Below are positions 17,943-26,079 of a DNA stretch of 64,000 bases, in pieces. The position numbers were made by a program, and so were the translations under genes. This DNA is from Bradyrhizobium sp. WBOS07 (GTDB lineage Bacteria > Pseudomonadota > Alphaproteobacteria > Rhizobiales > Xanthobacteraceae). Below the pieces are notes generated by a model. The model saw only the letters and a program-made list of their open reading frames with translations. It ran no database searches and was not told the DNA's origin. The stretch is taken from contig NZ_CP029008.1 of NCBI RefSeq assembly GCF_024585165.1, positions 5,289,501 through 5,353,500 on the forward strand, read 5' to 3'. Within the stretch, counting starts at the first letter, position 1. The number at the start of each line of letters is the position of its first letter.

Positions 17943-19556
17943 TTACTTGGTCGGCTCGGTGAGCCACTGGCGGATGATGGCGACGGTTTCGTTGGGGTTG
18001 CGCTCGGCGAGCTCGCCGACGCGGTGAACGGACTGGGCGTGGACCTGGCCCTGGATGGTGGCGACGTCGATGGCGCTCGCGGCACCGCTCGGCAGCATCG
18101 CCTGGCCGCTGGCCGGTGCCGCCTCTTCCGAAGCCGCGGGACCAGCGAGGACGCCGGAGATGGCGGCGGCGACGTCGTCGGAGGCGAGGATGCGCTTGAC
18201 CAGCGGGCGGATCACCAGGAACAGCACGACCAGGCCGAGCAGCATCATCACGCCGAGCTCGACGAAGTACATGACGTCGTCCTTGGTGAACTGCAGCATG
18301 CCGAGAAGGCCGCCGGGCTCGCCGATCGGAGCGGTGGAGGGCGCATCGGCAAAGCGCAGATTGACGACCTCGACCTGGTCGCCGCGCTTCTGGTCGAAGC
18401 CGATGGCCGAGCGCACCAGCGCGGCGATGCGGTCGAGCTGCTCCTTGTTGCGGTCCTGATAGGCCAGCTCGCCCTTGTCGTTCTTGGAATAGATGCCGTC
18501 GACCAGCACCGCGACCGAGATGCGGTTGACCCGGCCGGCCTCGGTCACCTCGGTCTTGGTGGTGCGGGAGATCTCGTAATTGTTGGTCTCCTCGGTCTTC
18601 TTGCTCTGGTCCTTGGCCGTGGGGCCGCTGTTCTGCTGGTTGCCGGGCAGCTCGTTATTGACGGTGACCTGGCCGTTGTTGTCGGCGGTCATGCTCTGTT
18701 CTTCGCGGGTCTGGCTGGAGCGCAGCACCCGACCTTCGGGATCGTACTTGTCCGAGGTCTGGGTGACCTTGTTGAAGTCGAAATCGGCGGAGAGCTGCAC
18801 GCGGGCGCGGCCCGAGCCGACCACGGAGGAGACGATGTCCTCGACCTGCTTGCGCATCCGCTTCTCGAAGTTGATGCGGCGCTCGTCGCCGACCGCCTGC
18901 TCCGGATCGGTCGCCGCGCCGTCGGCGAGCAGCTGGCCGGCCTCGTCGACGATCGAGACCCGCTGCGGCTTCAGGCCGTTGACGGCGGAGGCGACGAGGT
19001 GGCGGATGGCGCGGATCTGCTGGGCTTCCAGCGAGCCGCGGACGCGCACCACGATCGAGGCCGACGGCTCCGGCGCCTCGCGTGCGAACAGCGGGCGCTC
19101 CGGCAGCACCAGGTGGACGCGGGCGGCCTGGATGCGGTCGATGGCGCGGATGGTGCGGGCGAGCTCGCCTTCCAGCGCGCGAAGGTGGTTGATGTTCTGG
19201 ACGAAAGAAGTGGTGCCGAGCGCGTCGGACTTGTCGAACACCTCGTAGCCGACGCCGCCGCCCTTGGGCAGGCCGCCTTCGGCGAGCTTCATCCTGAGAC
19301 GCGTGACCTTGTCCTTGGGCACCATGATGATGGAGCCCTCGTTGCGGATCTCGAACTGGATGCCCTGGCGTTCCAGGTCCTTGATGATGCCGGAGGAATC
19401 CTCGACGCTGAGGTCGGTGAACAGCGTCGTCATCTGCGGCGTGGTGACGCGCATGATGACGAACGCGAAGAAGCCGATGAGCGCGGCGGTGACCGCGATC
19501 ATCGCCCCGAATCGGGCGGCGCCGATACTCTTCAGAAAGTCCGCAAGACCTTGCAA
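17943..19556 (-). CDS. fliF: Flagellar MS-ring protein FliF
   Basis: A 537-aa inner-membrane ring protein. Two membrane spans flank the periplasmic YscJ/FliF domain: FGAMIAVTAALIGFFAFVIM near the N-terminus and VELGVMMLLGLVVLFLVIRP near residue 440. Typical motifs are ARVHLVLPERPLFARE and VEVVNLRFADAP. The C-terminal tail ERNPNETVAIIRQWL is the FliG-binding segment. It starts the operon and has a candidate CtrA-type site about 80 bp upstream. Confidence 0.96.
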   Translation of the reverse strand: MQGLADFLKSIGAARFGAMIAVTAALIGFFAFVIMRVTTPQMTTLFTDLSVEDSSGIIKDLERQGIQFEIRNEGSIIMVPKDKVTRLRMKLAEGGLPKGGGVGYEVFDKSDALGTTSFVQNINHLRALEGELARTIRAIDRIQAARVHLVLPERPLFAREAPEPSASIVVRVRGSLEAQQIRAIRHLVASAVNGLKPQRVSIVDEAGQLLADGAATDPEQAVGDERRINFEKRMRKQVEDIVSSVVGSGRARVQLSADFDFNKVTQTSDKYDPEGRVLRSSQTREEQSMTADNNGQVTVNNELPGNQQNSGPTAKDQSKKTEETNNYEISRTTKTEVTEAGRVNRISVAVLVDGIYSKNDKGELAYQDRNKEQLDRIAALVRSAIGFDQKRGDQVEVVNLRFADAPSTAPIGEPGGLLGMLQFTKDDVMYFVELGVMMLLGLVVLFLVIRPLVKRILASDDVAAAISGVLAGPAASEEAAPASGQAMLPSGAASAIDVATIQGQVHAQSVHRVGELAERNPNETVAIIRQWLTEPTK

Positions 19557-19637
19557 GCAACCGCCCCAACAGATTCGGCCGCTTTCACTGGAAGGGCCGA
19601 CTGGGCAATTATTGCCTAGGGGATGGTTTCGATATGG

Positions 19638-19651
19638 TTAACGAAGGTTAA
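19638..19651 (-). promoter_or_regulatory. Candidate CtrA half-site pair upstream of fliF
   Basis: TTAA-CCTTCG-TTAA on the minus strand, about 82 bp upstream of the fliF start. The canonical CtrA box is TTAA-N7-TTAA, so the spacer is one base short. The position fits class II flagellar control in Caulobacter-like hierarchies, but this is pattern inference. Confidence 0.4.
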
Positions 19652-19686
19652 GAGGTCGGACAAAAGTCGCGCCAAAGTGCGATATG

Positions 19687-19720
19687 AAAAAAATCGGCCT
19701 CGCTTTGCGAGGCCGATTTT
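19687..19720 (-). terminator. Rho-independent terminator after sciP
   Basis: A perfect 14-bp stem (AAAATCGGCCTCGC / GCGAGGCCGATTTT) with a 3-nt loop is followed on the minus strand by a seven-T run (GATTTTTTT). It lies 30 bp downstream of the sciP stop and upstream of the fliF control region, so it separates the two transcripts. Confidence 0.88.
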
Positions 19721-19749
19721 CGTCAAAAGCCGCAGATTTCCGGGATTGC

Positions 19750-20025
19750 CTACTGGCGATATTGCTGGATACGGGTGGTGCGCAGACCCGCCAGACCATG
19801 CTGGTCGATGGAAAACTGCCAGGAGAGGAATTCGTCGACCGTCAGGGTATAACGGCTGCAGGCCTCCTCGAGCGAGAGAAGTCCACCACGGACAGCGGCG
19901 ACGACTTCGGCCTTGCGGCGGATGACCCAGCGTTTGGTGCCGGGTGCAGGCAGATCCGCGATCGTCAACGGACTGCCGTCCGGCCCGATGACGTATTTTA
20001 CCCTCGGGCGATGGGGTTCTGTCAT
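19750..20025 (-). CDS. sciP: SciP-like CtrA inhibitory protein (DUF1153)
   Basis: A 91-aa protein closely matching the DUF1153 family that includes Caulobacter SciP. The signature PRVKYVIGPDGSPLTIADLP opens the protein, followed by an HTH-like core (RWVIRRKAEVVAAVRGGLLS) and the C-terminal GLAGLRTTRIQQYRQ. SciP binds CtrA and blocks its activation of target promoters. MTEPHRPRV at 20025 fits the family N-terminus; an ATG 7 codons upstream is possible. It lies between flgD and fliF on the same strand, with its own terminator. Confidence 0.9.
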   Translation of the reverse strand: MTEPHRPRVKYVIGPDGSPLTIADLPAPGTKRWVIRRKAEVVAAVRGGLLSLEEACSRYTLTVDEFLSWQFSIDQHGLAGLRTTRIQQYRQ

Positions 20026-20083
20026 GGCGTACTCACAAACTCTCAACCACTGAACTCACATCCGTAACCCTACGCCCGGCGGC

Positions 20084-20098
20084 TTAAAAATCCGCTAA
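20084..20098 (-). promoter_or_regulatory. Candidate CtrA box, proximal to sciP
   Basis: TTAG-CGGATTT-TTAA on the minus strand, about 60 bp upstream of the sciP start. It has the canonical 7-nt spacer and one mismatch to TTAA-N7-TTAA. Confidence 0.4.
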
Positions 20099-20192
20099 GC
20101 CTAAGGCTTCAATACAATTCTCGTTGAAAATGCCGGAACGACGCCGTGTCGGCCGGCGGGACGGTGGCATCCGGGCCGGTCGAGGGGGTCTT

Positions 20193-20208
20193 GTTAATAC
20201 TTTACTAA
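20193..20208 (-). promoter_or_regulatory. Candidate CtrA box, distal to sciP
   Basis: TTAG-TAAAGTA-TTAAC on the minus strand, about 170 bp upstream of sciP. It has the 7-nt spacer and the extended TTAAC, with one mismatch in the first half-site. Two such boxes in one intergenic region suggest CtrA control of its own inhibitor, by analogy with Caulobacter. Confidence 0.42.
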
Positions 20209-20250
20209 CGAATGAGCGGGCGCGCAGTGGCGCTAGACTGCCCCTCGATG

Positions 20251-20389
20251 TCGTCCCTGCGAACGCAGGGACCCATACCGCGTGATTCCTCGATGAGACG
20301 CGGGTCGCAGTACCAAGATGATTTCCTAACGACCCATCTTCGCCAAATTTCGTCCTGGGGTTATGGATCCCCGCGTCCGCGGGAATGAC
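20251..20389. repeat. Inverted-repeat intergenic element, about 139 bp
   Basis: Starts TCGTCCCTGCGAACGCAGGG, contains CGTCCTGGGGTTATGGATCC and ends with an imperfect inverse complement (CCGCGTCCGCGGGAATGACA). It is related to the element at 14171-14298 and sits 32 bp after flgD. Confidence 0.7.
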
Positions 20390-20420
20390 AACTTGTGAGG
20401 CGGCGAGCGTTCTACGCCAT

Positions 20421-21125
20421 TTAATTGCCAGTCGCGATGATGCTCTTGACCTGGCTGAGCGTGTAGCTGGCGCCGTCGATGGTGAGCAGCGGCGGCGACT
20501 GGGTCAGGTCGACCGACGACACCACGCCCTGCACCTGCGCGGCGATGCCGACATTGTTGTTCGCGACATCCTTGCCGGTGGCCGAGATCGTGTACTTGCC
20601 GTCGGGCCATTGGGTGCCGTCATTGCCCATGCCGTTCCAGGTGAACGGAATGTCGTTGCCGGCGGCCGCGGTGTACTTGCCGTTGAACACGGTCTGGCCG
20701 CTCGAATTGGCGATGGAGATCTCGACCGTGGAGTCGGTCGGCACGTTGAGATGCCAGGTGGCCGTCGAATTCGTCATGCTCGCGGTGGTGCCGTCGACCA
20801 GGGCGGTCTTGCCGACGAAGCCCAGCGCCTGGGTTGCCTGCGTGGTCTGCTGCAGGGCGACGAGCTGGGCCAGTGCATCGTTGGTCTTGAGCTGCTGCTC
20901 GACGCCGGCGAACTGCACCAGCTGCTGGGTGAACTGGTTGGTGTCGAGCGGATCCAGCGGGTTCTGGTTCTGCAGCTGCGTCGTCAGCAGCGTCAGGAAG
21001 GTCTGGAAGTTGCCGGCGAGCGTCGATCCCGTGGTCGAGCTCAGCGTGTTCGACGAGGAGGATTTCGGCAGCTCGGTCGTCCCGGAGACGACGCTGGGGG
21101 CCGTGGCGCCAGTCGTGGTGGTCAT
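20421..21125 (-). CDS. flgD: Flagellar basal-body rod modification protein FlgD
   Basis: A 234-aa hook-assembly scaffold protein. The N-terminal FlgD signature FLTLLTTQLQNQNPLDPLDT is followed by TQQLVQFAGVEQQLKTNDAL. The C-terminal half has the FlgD Ig/tudor-like region with PFTWNGMGNDGTQWPDGKYT. A 12-nt gap to fliK upstream indicates one transcript. Confidence 0.94.
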   Translation of the reverse strand: MTTTTGATAPSVVSGTTELPKSSSSNTLSSTTGSTLAGNFQTFLTLLTTQLQNQNPLDPLDTNQFTQQLVQFAGVEQQLKTNDALAQLVALQQTTQATQALGFVGKTALVDGTTASMTNSTATWHLNVPTDSTVEISIANSSGQTVFNGKYTAAAGNDIPFTWNGMGNDGTQWPDGKYTISATGKDVANNNVGIAAQVQGVVSSVDLTQSPPLLTIDGASYTLSQVKSIIATGN

Positions 21126-21137
21126 GTCGAATACTCC

Positions 21138-22730
21138 TTACACTCTGATATCGACGCCGCTGCTCGGCCCGTACATGCGGCCATAGCTGCGGCCGACGGG
21201 CGCGGCGGCGGTGTCGTCCTCGCTGATGATCAGCCGGCGGGCATTGCCGCCATTGTCGTTGTTCTGGCCGGAATTCTGGCCCGACGAATTCTGGTCGCGC
21301 AGGCTGAAGGACAGCCCGTTGCTGCCGGTCTTGAGGCCGGCATCGTCGAGCGCGCGCTGCAATTGCGGCGCGTCCTGGCGCAGCATCTGCAGCGTCTCCG
21401 GCTTCTCCACGGTGAGATGCGAGGTGACGTTGCCGGCGCGGTCGACATTGATGCGCACGTCGATGCGGCCGAGCTCGGCCGGATCGAGGCTGATGTCGAA
21501 CCGGGACTTGCCGGAGCGGATCGCGGCTGCGATCTCGACCGGCACGCCGTTGATCGGCACCGCCGCAGAGCTGGCCGCGGTCGCGGTCAGCGTCGCGGTC
21601 GATGCGGACGCGGTCGAGGTCGTGTTGGTCAGCGGTGCCTGCATGGCGGAGGCGGCTTGCGCGCTCGCGTCAGTGGTGTTGAAGGCGGCGTGCGCATTGG
21701 CATGGGCCTGGGCGGCCGGTGCGGCCGGGATCGCGTCGGCCGGCCGGTCTGCGGCGCCGGGCTTGGCCTCGGTCGCGGCGCCGTCTGCCTGCGGCTTCGA
21801 GTCCTGCGGATGCGCGGCGTTGGCGGCCGTCGGGCCCGTTGCCTGCGTCGGGGAGGCGTTGCCGGTGCCCTGGCCGATATTGGAGACGTCGGACTGCCCC
21901 TGCGCGGTGACGACGGCCTCGAACGAGGCCTTCGGCGTGCCCGGATGGACGGGGATCAGTCCGCCGTTCGGCTTGGCCTCGGCCGTAACCTCGCCAGTGG
22001 CGCCGGTCGCGGCATCGGCCAGCGTCGCCGAGGTGTCGGCATCGACCTGGGCGCCGGCGGTCTTGGCGCTCTTGTCGCCCGGCGTTGCGGTGTCGGTCGT
22101 GCTGCCCGCGATCTGCGCCGCGGTTGAGGCACTGGCGGCAAGGCCGGCGGCGGCGATCGTCAGCGGCGAGGAGGTGGCGGCCTGGTTCGCCGCCGCGTTC
22201 GGATCGGTTGGGACCACCGGCGCGGCAACCACGATCGCGTTCGGATCCGGCAGGACCGCCTGCGCTGCGTCGGCCGGCGCGGCATCGACGGCGGCCGCGA
22301 GCCCATCGGCGGCCTCGGTCTTGTCGCCCTTGGTCTCCTCGGAGGCATCGGCCGATTTGGCGTCGGAGGTCTCGGACTTGTCCTTGATCTTGCCGGCGTC
22401 CTTGGTGGAATCGGTGGTGGTATCGCTCGTCTCGTCGGCCTTGGTGGACGCCGGCGCATCGGTGTCGTCGCTCGCCTTGGTTTGCGAGGGATGATCCGTC
22501 GATGAGGACTCGCGCGGGCCCTTGTCCGCGGAGGACGATTCGCTTCGCCGCGGCGCGCTGTCCTCGGCCTGCGCGGCCGCGTTGGCGTTGACCGCCTGGG
22601 TGTTGCTGTCGACCAGCGAGCCGAAGGAATCGTTCGCGGACGCCTCTTTAGCACTCTGCGACCGGGCAGGCTTTTGCTGCGCGCTCGAAACTTGCACGCT
22701 TGCCGCGACATCTGACGTACGACCGACCAC
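21138..22730 (-). CDS. fliK: Flagellar hook-length control protein FliK
   Basis: A long (about 530 aa) low-complexity protein rich in Ala, Thr, Asp and Ser. Its conserved C-terminal Flg_hook domain contains FDISLDPAELGRIDVRINVD, HLTVEKPETLQMLRQDAPQL and a following LRDQ segment. FliK measures hook length and switches export specificity. I prefer GTG at 22730 because AAGGGG lies 6 nt before it; TTG at 22736 abuts that site. A sigma-54-type promoter lies just upstream. Confidence 0.9.
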   Translation of the reverse strand: MVGRTSDVAASVQVSSAQQKPARSQSAKEASANDSFGSLVDSNTQAVNANAAAQAEDSAPRRSESSSADKGPRESSSTDHPSQTKASDDTDAPASTKADETSDTTTDSTKDAGKIKDKSETSDAKSADASEETKGDKTEAADGLAAAVDAAPADAAQAVLPDPNAIVVAAPVVPTDPNAAANQAATSSPLTIAAAGLAASASTAAQIAGSTTDTATPGDKSAKTAGAQVDADTSATLADAATGATGEVTAEAKPNGGLIPVHPGTPKASFEAVVTAQGQSDVSNIGQGTGNASPTQATGPTAANAAHPQDSKPQADGAATEAKPGAADRPADAIPAAPAAQAHANAHAAFNTTDASAQAASAMQAPLTNTTSTASASTATLTATAASSAAVPINGVPVEIAAAIRSGKSRFDISLDPAELGRIDVRINVDRAGNVTSHLTVEKPETLQMLRQDAPQLQRALDDAGLKTGSNGLSFSLRDQNSSGQNSGQNNDNGGNARRLIISEDDTAAAPVGRSYGRMYGPSSGVDIRV

Positions 22731-22765
22731 AGGCAACCCCTTGGAAACATCTGCGGCATCAGGGG

Positions 22766-22781
22766 AGCAAGGAGCGGGCCA
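22766..22781 (-). promoter_or_regulatory. Predicted sigma-54 (-24/-12) promoter for fliK-flgD
   Basis: The minus strand reads TGGCCCGCTCCTTGCT, one mismatch from TGGCACG-N4-TTGCW, with the required GG-N10-GC. The inferred start would give a roughly 20-nt leader before the fliK ribosome site. FlbD, encoded 7 kb away, is the likely activator. Confidence 0.6.
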
Positions 22782-23077
22782 GTGCCGCTGCGGGAATATT
22801 TATATAATGAAATCAATATCTTAAAGATTTGCAGGCGCTGCTGCCGGACCCGCCGCAGCCCCGCCATTTCTGCCTCCCCGGCAAGAATTGCCCTAAGCCG
22901 GCCGCCCGCGTGATTGCTTCACCGGAATGCCGCCTATATTAAAGAGGTTACTCTCAGCCGCTTTCGACCGGGCAATCGTGCCTTTCGGGAACTTGAGTTC
23001 CCGGGGATCGCCGATGTCCCGCGAGAGGCAAAAAATCGCGGATCGCCGCGCGCTGCCGTCACAACCCCAACAGGCCC
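22782..23077. other. Intergenic between divergent fliK and mnmA
   Basis: About 350 bp from fliK to mnmA. Apart from the sigma-54 site and a short AT-rich patch (22797-22830) I see no RNA gene, repeat or additional reading frame with coding character. Confidence 0.5.
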
Positions 23078-24259
23078 ATGCTCAACAGTCTGGATCTCGA
23101 AGGCCGTCCCGAGGACACCAGGGTCGTCGTCGCCATGTCGGGCGGCGTCGATTCCTCGACGACGGCTGCGCTTCTGAAGGCGGAAGGCTACGACGTCGTC
23201 GGCATCACGCTGCAGCTCTACGACCATGGCGCGGCAACCCACCGCAAGGGCGCCTGCTGCGCCGGCCAGGACATCCACGACGCCCGCGACGTCGCCGCCA
23301 AGCTCGGCATTCCCCATTACGTGCTCGATTACGAGGACCGCTTCCGCGAATCCGTCATCGACAATTTCGCCGATAGCTACGCGCTCGGCGAGACGCCGGT
23401 GCCGTGCATCGAGTGCAACCGCAGCGTCAAGTTCCGCGATCTCCTGAAGACCGCGCGCGAGCTCGGGGCGCAGGCGCTCGCCACCGGCCATTATGTCGCC
23501 TCGCGCCGCCGCGAGGACGGCTCGCGCGCGCTGGTCTGCGCGGCCGACGCCGACCGCGACCAGAGCTATTTCCTGTTCGCGACCACGCAGGAACAGCTCG
23601 ACTTCCTGCGCTTTCCGCTCGGCGACATGACCAAGCCGGAGACGCGCGAACTCGCGCGCCGCTTTGGCCTTAGCGTCGCCGACAAGCACGACAGCCAGGA
23701 CATCTGCTTCGTGCCGACCGGGCGCTACACCGACATCATCACGCGCCTGCGGCCGAACGCGATGGACCCCGGCGAGATCGTCGATCTCGATGGACACGTG
23801 CTCGGCCGCCACAACGGCATCGCCAATTTCACCGTCGGCCAGCGCCGCGGCCTCGGCATCGCCGCATCCGCGCCGCTGTACGTGGTGCGGCTGGAGGCCG
23901 CGACCCGCCGCGTCGTCGTCGGCCCGCGCGATGCGCTGAAGATGCACCGCATCGCACTTCGCGACGTCAACTGGATCGGCGACGGCGACATCGACCGCGC
24001 CATCGGCGGCGGTCTCGAACTGTTCGTGCGCGTGCGCTCGACCCGCAGCCCCCAGCCGGCCTGGCTGCGCGGCGCAGGCGGCCATTACGAGGTCGAGCTC
24101 GTCGCCGGCGAGGAGGGCGTCTCGCCCGGCCAGGCCTGCGTGTTCTACGACGCAGCCAGCGGCCAGGCGCGCGTGCTCGGCGGCGGCTTCATCCAGAGCG
24201 CCGCCGCGAAGCAGGGCACCGCGACATCGCGCCCGCTCGCGGAAGCGGTGCGCGGCTGA
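23078..24259 (+). CDS. mnmA: tRNA-specific 2-thiouridylase MnmA
   Basis: A 393-aa enzyme that thiolates U34 of tRNA-Lys, -Glu and -Gln. The PP-loop SGGVDSS is at residues 21-27. The catalytic Cys pair lies in [18 protein letters not shown] and [18 protein letters not shown]. The segments ATGHYV, DQSYFLF and [11 protein letters not shown] are typical. It runs alone on the plus strand after the flagellar block. Confidence 0.96.
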   Translation: MLNSLDLEGRPEDTRVVVAMSGGVDSSTTAALLKAEGYDVVGITLQLYDHGAATHRKGACCAGQDIHDARDVAAKLGIPHYVLDYEDRFRESVIDNFADSYALGETPVPCIECNRSVKFRDLLKTARELGAQALATGHYVASRRREDGSRALVCAADADRDQSYFLFATTQEQLDFLRFPLGDMTKPETRELARRFGLSVADKHDSQDICFVPTGRYTDIITRLRPNAMDPGEIVDLDGHVLGRHNGIANFTVGQRRGLGIAASAPLYVVRLEAATRRVVVGPRDALKMHRIALRDVNWIGDGDIDRAIGGGLELFVRVRSTRSPQPAWLRGAGGHYEVELVAGEEGVSPGQACVFYDAASGQARVLGGGFIQSAAAKQGTATSRPLAEAVRG

Positions 24260-24301
24260 GCGCAATGAGATCGAGCCCGACTGTCGCCAAGGAAAAGGTG
24301 C

Positions 24302-24462
24302 GCCCCCTCTCCCGCTCTTGTCCGCCGAAGCCTTGGCGAAGGCGGATGCGGGGGAGGGTTGGGGAGGGAGCTCTCTCCACACGCGATATATCGCGAGCGG
24401 AAAAAGCCCTCACCCGCCACGCTCTTGCGAGCGTGTCGACCTTTCCCGCAAGCGGGAGAGGC
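24302..24462. repeat. Intergenic inverted-repeat element
   Basis: Ends are GCCCCCTCTCCCGCT and an inverse AAGCGGGAGAGGC. Internal pairs such as CGCTCTTGCGAGCG add secondary structure. It fills most of the gap between mnmA and the methyltransferase. The GC-rich composition is that of a dispersed rhizobial intergenic repeat, but no second copy lies in this window. Confidence 0.5.
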
Positions 24463-24542
24463 ACTAGACCGAGTTCGGGGTTGACTTCGATCTCACCAAT
24501 GATCGTCCGGTGTAGTTAAGAGTATCAGGCAGGGCAGGGGGC

Positions 24543-25181
24543 ATGGCAGCAGACATCTCGCGGGCCGGGGTCGAGAAGGCCTATGGCCGCTGGGCGCCGG
24601 TCTATGATCTCGTGTTCGGCAAGGTGTTCGACGCCGGACGGCAGTCGACCATCGCCGAGGCCGACCGCATCGGCGGCCGCGTCCTCGACGTCGGCGTTGG
24701 CACCGGGCTGTCGCTGTCCGATTATTCGCGCACCACCAAGATCTGCGGCGTCGACATTTCCGAGCCGATGCTGCGCAAGGCGCAGGCGCGCGTGCGCACG
24801 CTTCGGCTCTCCAACGTCGAGGTGCTCTCGGTGATGGATGCGAAGAACCTCGCCTTCCCATCAGACTTCTTCGACGCGGTGGTGGCGCAATACGTCATCA
24901 CCGCCGTGCCCGATCCCGAGGGCACGCTCGACGAGTTCGTGCGGGTGCTCAAGCCGGGCGGCGAGCTGATCCTGGTCAACCACATCGGCGCCGAGAGCGG
25001 TCCGCGCAAATTGTTCGAGCTCGCCTTCGCGCCGATCGCCCGCCGCCTCGGCTGGCGCCCGGAATTCCCGTGGGCCCGGCTCGAGGGCTGGGCGGCCAGG
25101 CACGGCGGCATCACATTGGCCGAGCGCCGCCCCATGCCGCCGATGGGGCACTTTTCGCTGATCCGCTACCGCAAATCGTGA
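24543..25181 (+). CDS. SAM-dependent methyltransferase, phosphatidylethanolamine N-methyltransferase (PmtA)-like
   Basis: A 212-aa class I methyltransferase. Motif I is VLDVGVGTGLSLSDY, the acidic residue of motif II is in GVDISEPMLRKA, and later motifs FPSDFFDAVVAQYV and VLKPGGELILVNH follow. The N-terminus VEKAYGRWAPVYDLVFGKVF is characteristic of the Rhodobacter/rhizobial PmtA group, which makes phosphatidylcholine from phosphatidylethanolamine. GCAGGG precedes the ATG. A ubiquinone/menaquinone-type methyltransferase is the alternative. Confidence 0.82.
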   Translation: MAADISRAGVEKAYGRWAPVYDLVFGKVFDAGRQSTIAEADRIGGRVLDVGVGTGLSLSDYSRTTKICGVDISEPMLRKAQARVRTLRLSNVEVLSVMDAKNLAFPSDFFDAVVAQYVITAVPDPEGTLDEFVRVLKPGGELILVNHIGAESGPRKLFELAFAPIARRLGWRPEFPWARLEGWAARHGGITLAERRPMPPMGHFSLIRYRKS

Positions 25182-25225
25182 TCATGCCGCGGGAACACGC
25201 GCCGAGGCCGGCGCGTTCCCTCCCC

Positions 25226-25582
25226 ATGCGCACGACATCAAACATCATCCTGGCCAGCCTGCTGATCGCCGCCTCTGCACCGGCGATCGCGCAGGCTCCG
25301 CCCGCCCCGGCGACGCCGCCGCAAGCGACCGCGCCGCCATCCCCGCAACGTGCCGCCGGCTGTGCCCCATCCGACCGGCTCGCCACCACCCCGGACGGCA
25401 CCACCACCGGCCAGTCCCGGGAACCGCTCGGCGACAAGCTCGCCAAGACCGACGGCGTGCTCTGCCCGCCCTCGGGTGTCGATCCCGACATGCACGCCCC
25501 CGCGCCCAGCACCGGGGCCAACACCCCGGTCATCCCGCCTCCGGGCAGCCCGGGCGGCGACCCGAACGTGCGGCCGAAATAG
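25226..25582 (+). CDS. Exported Pro-rich hypothetical protein
   Basis: A 118-aa protein with a clear signal peptide (MRTTSNIILASLLIAASAPA, cleavage near AIAQA). A Pro/Ala-rich mature part follows, with CAPSDRLATTPDGTTTGQSR and one more Cys (LCPPSG). The start at 25226 puts the signal peptide at the N-terminus; an in-frame ATG at 25184 adds a 14-residue basic extension. It follows the methyltransferase by 44 bp. No known domain is recognised. Confidence 0.7.
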   Translation: MRTTSNIILASLLIAASAPAIAQAPPAPATPPQATAPPSPQRAAGCAPSDRLATTPDGTTTGQSREPLGDKLAKTDGVLCPPSGVDPDMHAPAPSTGANTPVIPPPGSPGGDPNVRPK

Positions 25583-25603
25583 GCCTCGCTGCCATCCCCT
25601 AAC

Positions 25604-25693
25604 GACCGTCATGCCCGGGCTTGTCCCGGGCATCCACGTTCTTGGTGACGCAAAGCAAGGCGTGGATGGCCGGGACGAGCCCGGCCGTGACGA
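25604..25693. repeat. Palindromic REP-like element
   Basis: Contains ATGCCCGGGCTTGTCCCGGGCAT, given here as arms ATGCCCGGG / CCCGGGCAT, followed by CCACG...CGTGG and GGCCGGGACGAGCCCGGCC. Nested inverted repeats of this kind are common intergenic elements in Bradyrhizobium. It could also stop the preceding transcript. Confidence 0.6.
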
Positions 25694-25850
25694 ACTCATT
25701 GAAAAGAGGCCGTATTCACAAGGCGGCTTCCCCCGTCATAGCCTTGCCGAGGGCTGAAAAAGCCGGCCGCTTTGCTTGACTTCCCGCCGCCCCCTTCCTT
25801 ATATGCCGCGCGTTCGCGAGATCGGCCTCATTCGCCGCCGCGATCCCTGT

Positions 25851-25927
25851 GGCGGGGTAGCTCAGCTGGTTAGAGCACGGGAATCATAATCCTGGGGTCG
25901 GGGGTTCGAGTCCCTCCCCCGCTACCA
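25851..25927 (+). tRNA. tRNA-Met (anticodon CAT), elongator type
   Basis: A full cloverleaf is drawn by GGCGGGG/CCCCGCT acceptor arms, D-arm GCTCAGCTGGTTAGAGC, anticodon stem CGGGA/TCCTG with loop ATCATAA and a T-arm with TTCGAGT; CCA is encoded. The anticodon is CAT. The acceptor stem lacks the mismatched C1 of initiators. The Ile2 (lysidine) isoacceptor shares CAT but the body looks like elongator Met. Confidence 0.92.
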
Positions 25928-26079
25928 AGCACAGCCAAGCAGCTGATATTCCTGAGAATCTAGTGCGATCGGCCCCCTGCCGACCGGTTGCATCATGCTC
26001 GTCGCATCGCTCTCGTGGCTGCTGGCGACCCGCGCCGCTCGCACTGCATCGATCCGCAATCAGGTGCAGCGTGTTGGAA

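Noticed and set aside
18024..19619. A 531-codon plus-strand frame over fliF
   Set aside because: Antisense to fliF, which has full-length family features and operon context.
25851..25927. tRNA read as Ile2 (CAT with lysidine)
   Set aside because: The body sequence and the GGCGGGG acceptor match elongator Met of alphaproteobacteria better; a TilS recognition pattern is not evident.
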